Assembly: GCF_003626655.1 (NCBI RefSeq)
Contig: NZ_RBAN01000005.1
Location: 186,001-250,000, forward strand
Direction: 5' to 3'
DNA length: 64,000 bases
From: Micromonospora costi
GTDB taxonomy: Bacteria > Actinomycetota > Actinomycetes > Mycobacteriales > Micromonosporaceae
Shown: one piece after another, positions 1-7,785 of the stretch
Layout: each line of letters begins with the position of its first letter
How positions within the stretch are numbered: position 1 is the stretch's first letter
Position numbers and translations under genes: made by a program
Notes under the pieces: model-generated
Databases searched by the model: none
The model's input: only the letters and a program-made list of their open reading frames with translations
What the model was told of the DNA's origin: nothing

Positions 1-131
1 TGGCGCGGCTGGAGGCGCGGATCATGTTCGAGCGGATCGCGCAGGGTCTTCCGGGGCTGCGCCTCGCGGCCGATCCCCGCGACCTCGACACCTTCCGTCT
101 GCACCAGGACCGGCTGCCGCTTGTGGTCTGA
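1..131 (+). CDS. Cytochrome P450, C-terminal fragment
   Basis: Only the last 42 codons lie in the window, read in the frame beginning at base 3 and ending in TGA. The start of the visible peptide (ARLEARIMFERI) resembles the helix that follows the heme-binding cysteine loop of bacterial P450s, where an A-R-L-E-A-R core is typical. The end (RLPLVV) resembles the short final strand that closes this fold. The heme-cysteine motif itself lies outside the window, so the substrate class cannot be judged. The gene points toward the LacI gene that follows on the opposite strand. The assignment rests on a short stretch and is moderately secure. Confidence 0.6.
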   Translation, partial: ARLEARIMFERIAQGLPGLRLAADPRDLDTFRLHQDRLPLVV

Positions 132-183
132 GCGCTGCCCGGCCGGCTCCCTCGCGGTGCGGCGCCTTGCCGGGAGGGCCCGG

Positions 184-1263
184 TCAGCTCCGCGCCGCGC
201 CCGCGCTGTCGCGGAGGATGAGTTCGGGCTCCAGCAGCATGTGCTCGGCCGGCTGCCCGGTGGAGTCGATCTTCCGCAGCAGCATGTCGATGCTGCGCCG
301 GCCGAGTTCGGCGAAGTCCTGCCGCACAGTGGTGAGCGGCGGCAGGAAGTACTCGGAGTCGGGCATGCCGTCGAACCCGACGACGCTCACGTCGTCGGGG
401 ACCCGCCGGCCGGCCTCGTGCAGTGCCCGCAGCACGCCCAGGGCGATCTGGTCGTTGGCGCAGAAGATCGCGGTGACGGCCGGGTCGGCGGCCAGCTTCT
501 GGCCCTGCTCGTAGCCCGAGCGGGCGGTCCACTCCCGCGGATGGACCGGCGGCACGACGGCGCCGGCCGCGTAGAGGGTCTCGCGCCAGCCGTCGACCCG
601 CTCCACCGCCTCCGGCCAGTCCGGCGGGCCGGCGATGTGGTGCACGGTGGCGTGACCGAGGTCGAGCAGGTGGCGGGTGGCGAGGGCGGCGCCCGCGCGG
701 TTGTCCACCCGGACGGTGGGCACGGCGTCGTCGCCGGCGGCGCCCACGCCCACGCAGGCGAGCACCGAGGCCACCTGGACCAGCGCGTTGGTGACCGCCG
801 GCTTCGGCGAGATGGCGATGATGCCCTCCACCGACTGTTGCGCGAGCCGGTCGACCGCGTCGAGCACCGACTGCCGGTCGAGGCGCCGGACGGTGGCCAC
901 GGTGACGAAGTAGCCGGCGGCGCGGGCGGCGTCCTCGATGGCGTACAGCATCGAGGCCGGCCCGAACAGCGTGCTCTCGAACCCGACGATGCCCAGCGTC
1001 CCCGAGCGTCGCGTCACCAGCGTGCGGGCGGCCAGGTTGCGGCGGTAGTTGAGCGCCTCCATGGCCTGGACGACGCGGTCCCTGGTCTCCTGCCGCACGT
1101 TCGGATGGTTGTTCAGCACGCGGGAGACGGTCTGGTGGGAGACCCCGGCGAGCCGTGCCACGTCCCGCATGACCGTGGCGCGGGGCCGGCTCACGCTGCC
1201 GGTTCCCGCCTGACTCGCTGAGCCTCCCCGTGCCACCTGCCCCCGCCTCCCGCCCGATGTCAT
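184..1263 (-). CDS. LacI-family transcriptional regulator (first of two)
   Basis: A 359-residue repressor of LacI/GalR type. The helix-turn-helix is seen near residues 34-55 (VARLAGVSHQTVSRVLNNHP), followed by the hinge helix and a periplasmic-binding-protein-like sugar domain with FCANDQIALGVL and a C-terminal LPPLTTVRQDF segment, all usual for the family. The ATG at 1263 has no clear ribosome binding site. GTG codons at about residue 24 or earlier would give a more normal N-terminus, so the start is uncertain. It lies 113 bp downstream of a second LacI gene on the same strand and probably controls part of the adjacent sugar locus. The effector is unknown; the genes nearby suggest an arabinofuranose-containing sugar. 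Confidence 0.88.
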   Translation of the reverse strand: MTSGGRRGQVARGGSASQAGTGSVSRPRATVMRDVARLAGVSHQTVSRVLNNHPNVRQETRDRVVQAMEALNYRRNLAARTLVTRRSGTLGIVGFESTLFGPASMLYAIEDAARAAGYFVTVATVRRLDRQSVLDAVDRLAQQSVEGIIAISPKPAVTNALVQVASVLACVGVGAAGDDAVPTVRVDNRAGAALATRHLLDLGHATVHHIAGPPDWPEAVERVDGWRETLYAAGAVVPPVHPREWTARSGYEQGQKLAADPAVTAIFCANDQIALGVLRALHEAGRRVPDDVSVVGFDGMPDSEYFLPPLTTVRQDFAELGRRSIDMLLRKIDSTGQPAEHMLLEPELILRDSAGAARS

Positions 1264-1376
1264 CGATCACTGTAGCGCCGCTGGGAGCGCGACCGTCCTC
1301 CGGCGTTCGGGTCGGTCCCACGGGTCGGTACGGCGGGTCGTACCCGCAGGTCGGCCCGCCGGCGCGGTCGGGCGGG

Positions 1377-2429
1377 TCACTCCGCCGCCGTGGGCCGTCG
1401 TGGCGCGGGCGGCGCCGACGGACCGGTGGACTCGCGGACCACCAGACGGCACGGCTGGCGGAGGACACCGCGCGACGGCTTGCCGTCGAGGGCCGAGAAC
1501 AGGTGCAGCACGGCGCTCGCGCCGAGCTGTTCGAGGTTCAGGTCGACGGTGGTGAGGGGAGGCCGGCAGTCGGTCGCGAAGTCCTCCCAGTTGTCGTAGC
1601 CGACGATGGCCACGTCGTCGGGGATGCGCCGGCCGAGGTCGAGCAGCGTCTGCGCGACGCCGGTCGCGATCTGGTCGTTGCCGCAGAACACGGCGTCGAT
1701 GTCCGGGTCGGCCGCGAGGAGCATGTGTGCGGCGTGCCGGCCCCAGCGCTGCGACCACTCGCCGTACAGCGGCTCCCGGCCCGCCAGGGTGAGCCCGTGC
1801 TCATCGAGCACGGCGCGCAGCCCGGTGACCCGGTCGCGGGCGGCGCGGTAGCTGTGCGGACCCGTGACGTGGGCGATGCGCCGCCGGCCCAGGGCCACGA
1901 GGTGCTCGACGGCGAGACGGGCGCCGCCCTCGTCGTCGGCCAGCAGGGAGACGTCGTCGGGGTCGGCGGACTCGCCGTAGACGTAGACGACCGGGACCGG
2001 GATCTCGCGGGTCAGCGACGGCCGCACGTCGTTGCTGTCGCCCATGACGATGAAGCCGTCGACGCGCCGGGCCAGCAGCGTGCGGATGTAGTGCTGGCGG
2101 CGGATCGCGTCGCCGCGGGCGTCGCAGAGCAGGACGGACATCTGCTCGTTGCCGAGCGCGTTCTCGGCGCCGAGCAGGATCGGGATGGAGAAACGGCCAC
2201 CGAGTTCGTCGGTGAGCAGCCCGATGGTGCGGGTGCGGCCCGAGATCAGGCCGCGGGCGAGGGCGTTCGGATGGAAGGACAGCTCGCTCGCGGCCCGCAG
2301 CACCCGCTCCCGCGTCGCCGGCGCGACCTCGGCGCGGTCGTTGAGCGCCTTCGAGGCGGTGGCGACGGAGACGCCGGCCCGGCGGGCGACGTCGGTCAGC
2401 GTCACGGCCTGCGTGCGTTGCCTGCCCAT
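1377..2429 (-). CDS. LacI-family transcriptional regulator (second)
   Basis: A 350-residue LacI/GalR repressor. The start ATG at 2429 is preceded by GAAAGG at good spacing. The open frame extends upstream to 2504, but that extension has no family character. The DNA-binding helices (VTLTDVARRAGVSVATASKALN) fill about residues 9-30 and are followed by a ligand-binding domain with FCGNDQIATGV and PPLTTVDLN. A palindrome at 2430-2443 abuts the start codon and a near copy lies at 2529-2542 before the divergent GH127 gene. Autoregulation together with control of the GH127-ABC operon is therefore likely. The inducer is presumably a product of that pathway, which is an inference from position only. 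Confidence 0.9.
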   Translation of the reverse strand: MGRQRTQAVTLTDVARRAGVSVATASKALNDRAEVAPATRERVLRAASELSFHPNALARGLISGRTRTIGLLTDELGGRFSIPILLGAENALGNEQMSVLLCDARGDAIRRQHYIRTLLARRVDGFIVMGDSNDVRPSLTREIPVPVVYVYGESADPDDVSLLADDEGGARLAVEHLVALGRRRIAHVTGPHSYRAARDRVTGLRAVLDEHGLTLAGREPLYGEWSQRWGRHAAHMLLAADPDIDAVFCGNDQIATGVAQTLLDLGRRIPDDVAIVGYDNWEDFATDCRPPLTTVDLNLEQLGASAVLHLFSALDGKPSRGVLRQPCRLVVRESTGPSAPPAPRRPTAAE

Positions 2430-2443
2430 CGAAAAACCTTTCG
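2430..2443. promoter_or_regulatory. Putative LacI operator O1
   Basis: The sequence CGAAAAACCTTTCG has 5-bp inverted arms (CGAAA/TTTCG) and touches the start codon of the leftward LacI gene, covering its ribosome binding site. It closely resembles O2 at 2529-2542. LacI-family operators are short palindromes, often A/T-rich in the half sites, and often sit over the regulator's own promoter or leader. Binding is inferred, not shown. Confidence 0.5.
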
Positions 2444-2528
2444 GCGTGGTGTTTCGGCGAGAAGCCGAGTGTAGAGCGTGAGAGTACGCCCAGCGGTTCG
2501 CCAATTTGTTACCGGTCGAACATCTTGC

Positions 2529-2542
2529 CGAAAAGGTTTTCG
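2529..2542. promoter_or_regulatory. Putative LacI operator O2 upstream of the GH127 operon
   Basis: The sequence CGAAAAGGTTTTCG is a palindrome with 6-bp arms around a central GG, 54 bp before the GH127 ATG at 2597. It shares the CGAAA half site with O1. Its place between two divergent genes suits a repressor that controls both its own gene and the catabolic operon. Confidence 0.55.
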
Positions 2543-2596
2543 TAGGCCAGGGTGGGCGCCAGAGTGACCCCGGTCACCCAAGCCAGGAGGTAGCGG

Positions 2597-4513
2597 ATGT
2601 CAGCTCCCGACCCGACCGGCGGCCGGCCGGTGGACCCGTCCCGTGGCACGCTGCGTCCGCTCGGCCTCGCCGAGGCGCACGTCACCGGCGGGTTCTGGGC
2701 CGACCGGCAGCGCGTCAACGGCGAGGCGACCCTCGACCACGCCCGGACCTGGATGGAGAAGGTGGGCTGGATCGGGAACTTCGCGCTGGGTGACGCCGCC
2801 GGGCCGGTCGAGCGGCGTGGACGGGAGTTCTCCGACTCGGAGGTCTACAAGCTCGTCGAGGCCATGGCGTGGGAGACGGGCCGCCGCCCGGATCCGGCGC
2901 GGACCCGCGAGATCGACGACCTGGTGGCGACGATCGGCGCCGCTCAGGAGCCCGACGGTTACCTCAACACCGCCTTCGGCCGCCCCGGCCAGCAACCCCG
3001 CTACAGCGACCTCGCCTCGGGCCACGAGCTCTACTGCGCGGGCCACCTGCTCCAGGCCGCGGTCGCCCACACGCGGATCCACGGGCCCGGCGAGCTGCTG
3101 CGGATCGCCCGGGGCGTCGCCGACCAGGTCTGCGCCACGTTCGGGCCGGCCGGCAACCCGGGCATCTGCGGCCACCCCGAGATCGAAACCGCGCTGGTCG
3201 AGCTGTTCCGCCTGACCGGCGAGCGGCGCTACCTCGACCAGGCGGCGCTCTTCGTCGACCGGCGGGGGCACCAGAGCCTGCCACCGCACCAGTTCGGCTG
3301 GTCGTACTACAGCGACGACATCCCGGTCCGTTCCGCCACCGTCCTGCGTGGCCACGCCGTCCGCGCCCTCTACCTCGCCTGCGGCGCCGTCGACGTGGCG
3401 GTGGAGACCGGCGACGACGACCTGTTGCGGGCGGTGGCCGGGCAGTTCGACCGGACCCTCGCCCGGCGCACCTACCTCACCGGCGGAATGGGCTCCCGGT
3501 ACGCCGACGAGGCGTTCGGCGACGACTTCGTGCTGCCGGCCGACCGGGCGTACTCGGAGAGCTGCGCGGGCGTGGCGGCCGTGATGCTCGCCTGGCGTCT
3601 CCTGCTTGCCACCGGCGAGGACCGCTACGCCGACGTGATCGAGCGCATCCTCTACAACGTGATCGCCACCGCGGTCGACGACGACGGGCGCGCCTTCTTC
3701 TACGCCCACAGCCTGCACCAGCGCACGCCCACCCGGGCCCTGCCCGAGGACGAGGAGCAGCTCGGCTTCGGCGGTGGTCCGCGCGCGCCCTGGTTCGAGG
3801 TCTCGTGCTGCCTGCCCAACGTCGCGCGGCTGCTCGCGAGCCTCGGCACGTACCTCGCGGCCGCCGACGGCGACGGGCTACGCGTGCTGCAGTACGCGGA
3901 CGCCCGGATCGACACCCGCCTCGCCGACGGGCGCCGGGTGGTCCTCGCCGTCAGCACCGGCTACCCGGACAGCGGCACCGTGACGGTCCGCGTCGACGCC
4001 ACCGACGGCGGCGCCTGGCCGCTGACCCTGCGGGTGCCCGCCTGGGCGCGGGGGGCCACGGTCGAGGTGGACGGCGTGTCCCGGCCCGCGCCCGAGGGCC
4101 GGTTGACCGTGCGGCGCGACTTCGCCGCCGGCGACGAGATCCGGCTCCACCTGCCGATGGCGCCGCGCTTCACGTTTCCGGACCCGCGCATCGACGCCGT
4201 CCGCGGCTGCGTCGCGATCGAGCGCGGGCCGGTCGTCTACTGCGCGGAGTCCACGAGGGACGAGCCGGTCGGCGACCTCGACCTGGTCCGCGTCGACCCG
4301 GGACGCGTTCCGCACGACGACGACGCCGGCCGCGTCGCCGTGTGGGCCCACCTGGCCACACCCGTTCCGCGGGCCTGGCCGTACGGCGAGGCCGCCGCGA
4401 CCGCCGACGAGACGCGGCTCGCGCCCGTCCGCCTGCTGCCGTACCACCGCTGGGCCCGCCGCGGACCCGCCACCATGCGGGTCTGGCTGCCCACGACCAC
4501 CGACGCCCGCTAG
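2597..4513 (+). CDS. GH127-type beta-L-arabinofuranosidase (DUF1680 family)
   Basis: A 638-residue cytoplasmic enzyme with no signal peptide. The ATG is preceded by AGGAGG. The family is an (alpha/alpha)6 barrel with beta-sandwiches; the best-known member, Bifidobacterium HypBA1, removes terminal beta-L-arabinofuranose using a zinc-bound cysteine nucleophile. The key residues are visible: Glu321 and Cys323 (YSESCAG) and Cys404-Cys405 (EVSCCLPN) match the zinc ligands and nucleophile, and Glu305 sits 16 residues before Glu321, as the proposed acid/base does in HypBA1. It is first in an operon with a sugar importer: gaps of 22, 58 and 10 nt join it to the binding protein and two permeases. It probably hydrolyses imported arabinofuranosyl oligosaccharides. 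The exact linkage is inferred from the family. Confidence 0.88.
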   Translation: MSAPDPTGGRPVDPSRGTLRPLGLAEAHVTGGFWADRQRVNGEATLDHARTWMEKVGWIGNFALGDAAGPVERRGREFSDSEVYKLVEAMAWETGRRPDPARTREIDDLVATIGAAQEPDGYLNTAFGRPGQQPRYSDLASGHELYCAGHLLQAAVAHTRIHGPGELLRIARGVADQVCATFGPAGNPGICGHPEIETALVELFRLTGERRYLDQAALFVDRRGHQSLPPHQFGWSYYSDDIPVRSATVLRGHAVRALYLACGAVDVAVETGDDDLLRAVAGQFDRTLARRTYLTGGMGSRYADEAFGDDFVLPADRAYSESCAGVAAVMLAWRLLLATGEDRYADVIERILYNVIATAVDDDGRAFFYAHSLHQRTPTRALPEDEEQLGFGGGPRAPWFEVSCCLPNVARLLASLGTYLAAADGDGLRVLQYADARIDTRLADGRRVVLAVSTGYPDSGTVTVRVDATDGGAWPLTLRVPAWARGATVEVDGVSRPAPEGRLTVRRDFAAGDEIRLHLPMAPRFTFPDPRIDAVRGCVAIERGPVVYCAESTRDEPVGDLDLVRVDPGRVPHDDDAGRVAVWAHLATPVPRAWPYGEAAATADETRLAPVRLLPYHRWARRGPATMRVWLPTTTDAR

Positions 4514-4535
4514 TCACCTCGTCGAAGGAGTACGA

Positions 4536-5822
4536 ATGGCCAGATACCGAGCCCGACGGGCGGTCGCCCTGGCGGCCGCCGCGCTGCTGATGACCGTGGC
4601 CACCGCGTGCGGCGGCGACGACGGCGCGACCGGCGGCGACCAGGCGGCTGTCGACGACGGCGCCACCCTGACCCTGTGGACCCGCGCGGCCACCGAGGCG
4701 ATGAGCAAGGCGTACGCCGAGGCGTACAACGCCACGCACAAGAACAAGGTGCAGGTCACCGCCTACCCCAACGAGGAGTACCCGGCGAAGCTCGCGTCCG
4801 CGGCCGGCGCGAAGGCGCTGCCCGACCTGTTCGCCGCCGACGTGGTCTTCGCCCCGCAGTACGCGTCGCAGGGCCTGTGGCTCGACGTGACCGACCGGTT
4901 CGGCGCCCTCGACGTCAAGGACAAGGTCGCGCCGGCGCACGTCCGGGCGGGCACCTGGGAGGGCCGCACCTACGCCGTGCCGCACACCATCGACATGTCG
5001 GTGATGCTCTACAACAAGGACCTCTACACCAGGGCCGGCCTCGACCCGGAGAAGCCGCCGACGACGCTCAAGGAGTTCGCCGAGCAGGCCCGCGCGGTCG
5101 ACAAGCTGGGCGGTGACGTCAACGGCACCTACTTCGGCGGCAACTGCGGCGGCTGCGTCGAGTTCACGTTCTGGCCGTCGGTGTGGGCCGCCGGTGGTGA
5201 CGTGCTCGACGACAAGGGCACCAACGCCCGGGTCGACTCCCCGGAGATGGCCGAGGTCTTCGCCCTGTACCGGTCGCTCTACGAGGAGGGCGTCGCCGCT
5301 CCGGCCTCCCGCGACGAGGCCGGTCCCACCTGGCTCGGCGCGCTCCAGAACGGAAAGATCGGCATCGCGCCGGGCCCGTCGGTCTGGCTCGGCCTCATCG
5401 AGGAGAAGGGCGTGAAGATGGGCGTCGCGCCGATCAGCGGCCCCGACGGCGGGGAGTCGACCTTCGTGGGCGGCGACGCCATCGGCATCGGCGCCACCAG
5501 CGGAAAGGCGGCGCAGGCGTGGGACTTCCTGGCCTGGACGATGTCCGACGAGGCCCAGGTCGAGGTGGTCGCGAAGAACAAGGGCGTGCCCACCCGCACC
5601 GACCTGGCGTCGAACAAGTACTCGCAGGCCGACGAGCGGATCGTGCTGATCAACTCGCTCATGGCCAAGGGGAGGACGCCGTACGCCCGCAACTTCAACG
5701 CGTCCTTCAACGACCCCCAGAGCCCGTGGTTGCAGACCGTCCGCGGTGCGCTCTTCGACGACGCGGCGGCCGCGCTCGCCAAGGGCAACGCCGACATCAC
5801 CAAGTCCCTGCAACAGGGCTGA
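4536..5822 (+). CDS. ABC transporter sugar-binding lipoprotein
   Basis: A 428-residue extracellular solute-binding protein of family 1 (maltose/sn-glycerol-phosphate type). GAAGGAG precedes the ATG. A lipoprotein signal peptide ends in VATAC, so the mature protein would be anchored by its N-terminal cysteine outside the membrane. The body shows the usual binding-protein order: LTLWTRA early, VPHTIDMSVMLYNKDLY in the hinge region, then conserved tryptophan-rich lobes (FTFWPSVWAAGG). It sits between the GH127 enzyme and two permeases, so its ligand is most likely an arabinofuranose-containing oligosaccharide, which is an inference from context. Confidence 0.93.
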   Translation: MARYRARRAVALAAAALLMTVATACGGDDGATGGDQAAVDDGATLTLWTRAATEAMSKAYAEAYNATHKNKVQVTAYPNEEYPAKLASAAGAKALPDLFAADVVFAPQYASQGLWLDVTDRFGALDVKDKVAPAHVRAGTWEGRTYAVPHTIDMSVMLYNKDLYTRAGLDPEKPPTTLKEFAEQARAVDKLGGDVNGTYFGGNCGGCVEFTFWPSVWAAGGDVLDDKGTNARVDSPEMAEVFALYRSLYEEGVAAPASRDEAGPTWLGALQNGKIGIAPGPSVWLGLIEEKGVKMGVAPISGPDGGESTFVGGDAIGIGATSGKAAQAWDFLAWTMSDEAQVEVVAKNKGVPTRTDLASNKYSQADERIVLINSLMAKGRTPYARNFNASFNDPQSPWLQTVRGALFDDAAAALAKGNADITKSLQQG

Positions 5823-5880
5823 GTCCGACGGGAGGGACCTGACCGCCCCCGGCCAGGTCCCACCGTCCAGGGAGGACACG

Positions 5881-6834
5881 ATGACGACCACGACCGATCC
5901 GACCCGGGAACGGACGGCCGGGGCGGGCGCGACGACGCCGGCCAGCCGCCCGCTGCGCCGGCGCCGGGCCCGCCGGGCCTGGCTCGGCATCGCGTACGCC
6001 AGCCCGACGGCCGCGATGGTGGTCCTGTTCTTCCTCGTCCCGCTCGTGCTCGTCGGATGGATGTCGCTGCACCGCTGGCCGCTGCTCGCGCCACCCACCC
6101 TCAACGCGCCGGACAACTTCACCGGCATCGCCGACAACGACCTCGTCCGGTCGGCGACCTGGTTCACGGTGAAGTACACGCTGGTCATCACCGTCCTGCT
6201 GTTCGCGATCTCGCTCGGCCTGGCGCTGCTCGTGCAGCACCGCCGGCCGGGCGTCGGGATGTTCCGCACGGCCTTCCTCCTGCCGATGGCGGTCGGCTTC
6301 GCGAGCGCCTCCCTGCTCTTCCTCGGCCTGCTCAGCGACGAGATCGGTCCCGTCAACGACCTGCTCGGCCGGCTCGGGCTGGTCGACGGGTACGTCTCCT
6401 GGACCAGCGGCAGCGCGAACTCGGCGCTCACCTCCGCGGTCGTGCTCGTGCTCTGGCGGTTCGCCGGGTTCAACATGCTGATCCTGCTGACCGGCCTGCA
6501 GGCGATCCCGCCGGAGATCTACGAGGCGGCCCGGGTCGACGGCGCCGGGCGGTGGCAGACCTTCCGCCGCATCACGCTGCCGCTCATGCGGCCCACCATC
6601 GCGCTGGTCCTCACGCTCATGGTGACCGGGTCGCTGCTGGCGTTCGACCAGTTCTGGATCCTGACCCGCGGCGGCCCGGACAACAGCACCACCTCCCTGG
6701 TCATGGTGATCTACCGGGAGGCGTTCATCCGGCTCGACCTCGGGTCGGCCGCCGCGATCTCCGTCGTGCTGCTCGGGGTCCTCGTCGTCTTCAACGTCAT
6801 CCAGCTCGGCGTCCTGCGCCGCCGGTCGAACTGA
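5881..6834 (+). CDS. Sugar ABC transporter permease, MalF/UgpA type
   Basis: A 317-residue inner-membrane permease. An upstream open frame exists, but GGGAGGACACG before the ATG at 5881 decides the start. After a basic, Thr-rich N-terminus there are about six membrane segments. The cytoplasmic coupling loop (EAA motif) reads EIYEAARVDGAGRWQTF and is followed by ITLPLMRP, as in the MalF family. It forms a heterodimer with the next gene's product, 10 nt downstream. No ATPase gene is present in the locus. Actinomycetes often energise such importers with a shared MsiK-type ATPase encoded elsewhere. Confidence 0.93.
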   Translation: MTTTTDPTRERTAGAGATTPASRPLRRRRARRAWLGIAYASPTAAMVVLFFLVPLVLVGWMSLHRWPLLAPPTLNAPDNFTGIADNDLVRSATWFTVKYTLVITVLLFAISLGLALLVQHRRPGVGMFRTAFLLPMAVGFASASLLFLGLLSDEIGPVNDLLGRLGLVDGYVSWTSGSANSALTSAVVLVLWRFAGFNMLILLTGLQAIPPEIYEAARVDGAGRWQTFRRITLPLMRPTIALVLTLMVTGSLLAFDQFWILTRGGPDNSTTSLVMVIYREAFIRLDLGSAAAISVVLLGVLVVFNVIQLGVLRRRSN

Positions 6835-6844
6835 GGAGGCCGCC

Positions 6845-7654
6845 ATGTTCGACTCCCGTGCCCGTTCCCGGTGGGGTTACTCGGTCACCGGCGCCGCCCT
6901 GGCGATCCTGTTCCTGTTCCCGCTGTTGTGGAGCGGCTGGGCCTCGGTGCGTACGGGTTCCGGCTTCGGCCTGGAGAACTACGACCGGCTGTTCACCTCC
7001 GACAACGGCATCCGGCCGCACCACGTGGTCAACAGCGTCGTGGTCAGCGCGCTCACCGTCGGCGGCACGCTCGTGGTCGCCACCCTGGGCGGGTACGCCT
7101 TCGGCCGCTTCCGGTTCCCCGGCCGGGACCTGCTCTTCCTGCTGACCCTGGCGATCCTCATGGTGCCGTACGCGACGATCCTGATCGCCCTCTACGTCCT
7201 GCTCGGCTGGCTCGGCCTGGAGGACACGCTCGTCGGCCTGAGCCTTGTCCTCATCATGTTCCAGCTCCCGTTCTCGATCTTCATGATGCGCAACTCGTTC
7301 GAGGCGGTGCCGCACGAGCTGGAGGAGTCGGCGCAGATGGACGGCTGCGCCAGCTTCGGCACCCTCGTACGGATCATGCTGCCGGCCGTGCGACCCGGCC
7401 TGGTGACGGTCGGGCTGTTCGCGTTCCTCACCTCGTGGAGCGAGTTCTTCGCACCGCTGATCCTGCTCAACTCGACCGACCGGTTCACCACCACGCTCGC
7501 CGTGGTCAACATGCGTACGGCCAGCCACGGGTCGATCGACTACGCCGCGCTCGAGGCCGGTGTCGTCTTCATGGCCGTGCCGTGCCTCGTGCTCTTCGCC
7601 TTCATGCAGCGCAGCTACGTCCGCGGTTTCACCTCGGGCGCCATCAAGGGCTGA
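6845..7654 (+). CDS. Sugar ABC transporter permease, MalG/UgpE type
   Basis: A 269-residue second permease of the importer, with six predicted membrane helices. The EAA coupling loop is seen as ELEESAQMDGCASFGT followed by IMLPAVRPGL. GAGGAGGCCGCC precedes the ATG, and the gene begins 10 nt after its partner, so the two are surely cotranscribed. The C-terminus (RGFTSGAIKG) is the usual MalG-type ending that contacts the ATPase. Confidence 0.93.
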   Translation: MFDSRARSRWGYSVTGAALAILFLFPLLWSGWASVRTGSGFGLENYDRLFTSDNGIRPHHVVNSVVVSALTVGGTLVVATLGGYAFGRFRFPGRDLLFLLTLAILMVPYATILIALYVLLGWLGLEDTLVGLSLVLIMFQLPFSIFMMRNSFEAVPHELEESAQMDGCASFGTLVRIMLPAVRPGLVTVGLFAFLTSWSEFFAPLILLNSTDRFTTTLAVVNMRTASHGSIDYAALEAGVVFMAVPCLVLFAFMQRSYVRGFTSGAIKG

Positions 7655-7785
7655 CCGCCCGTCTTCCCTCGCCGACGTACCGGAGCGGGGCCAGGGGAGA
7701 CGTCCGATGCGAAAGATCGGCATCAATTCATACATGAGCCGGCCGCGTGCCCGCTCCCGGCCGCACCGCAGACACGGAGGTAGAG

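Noticed and set aside
4170..6476. A 768-codon leftward frame across the ABC transporter genes
   Set aside because: Low-complexity shadow translation; the rightward binding protein and permease are unmistakable.
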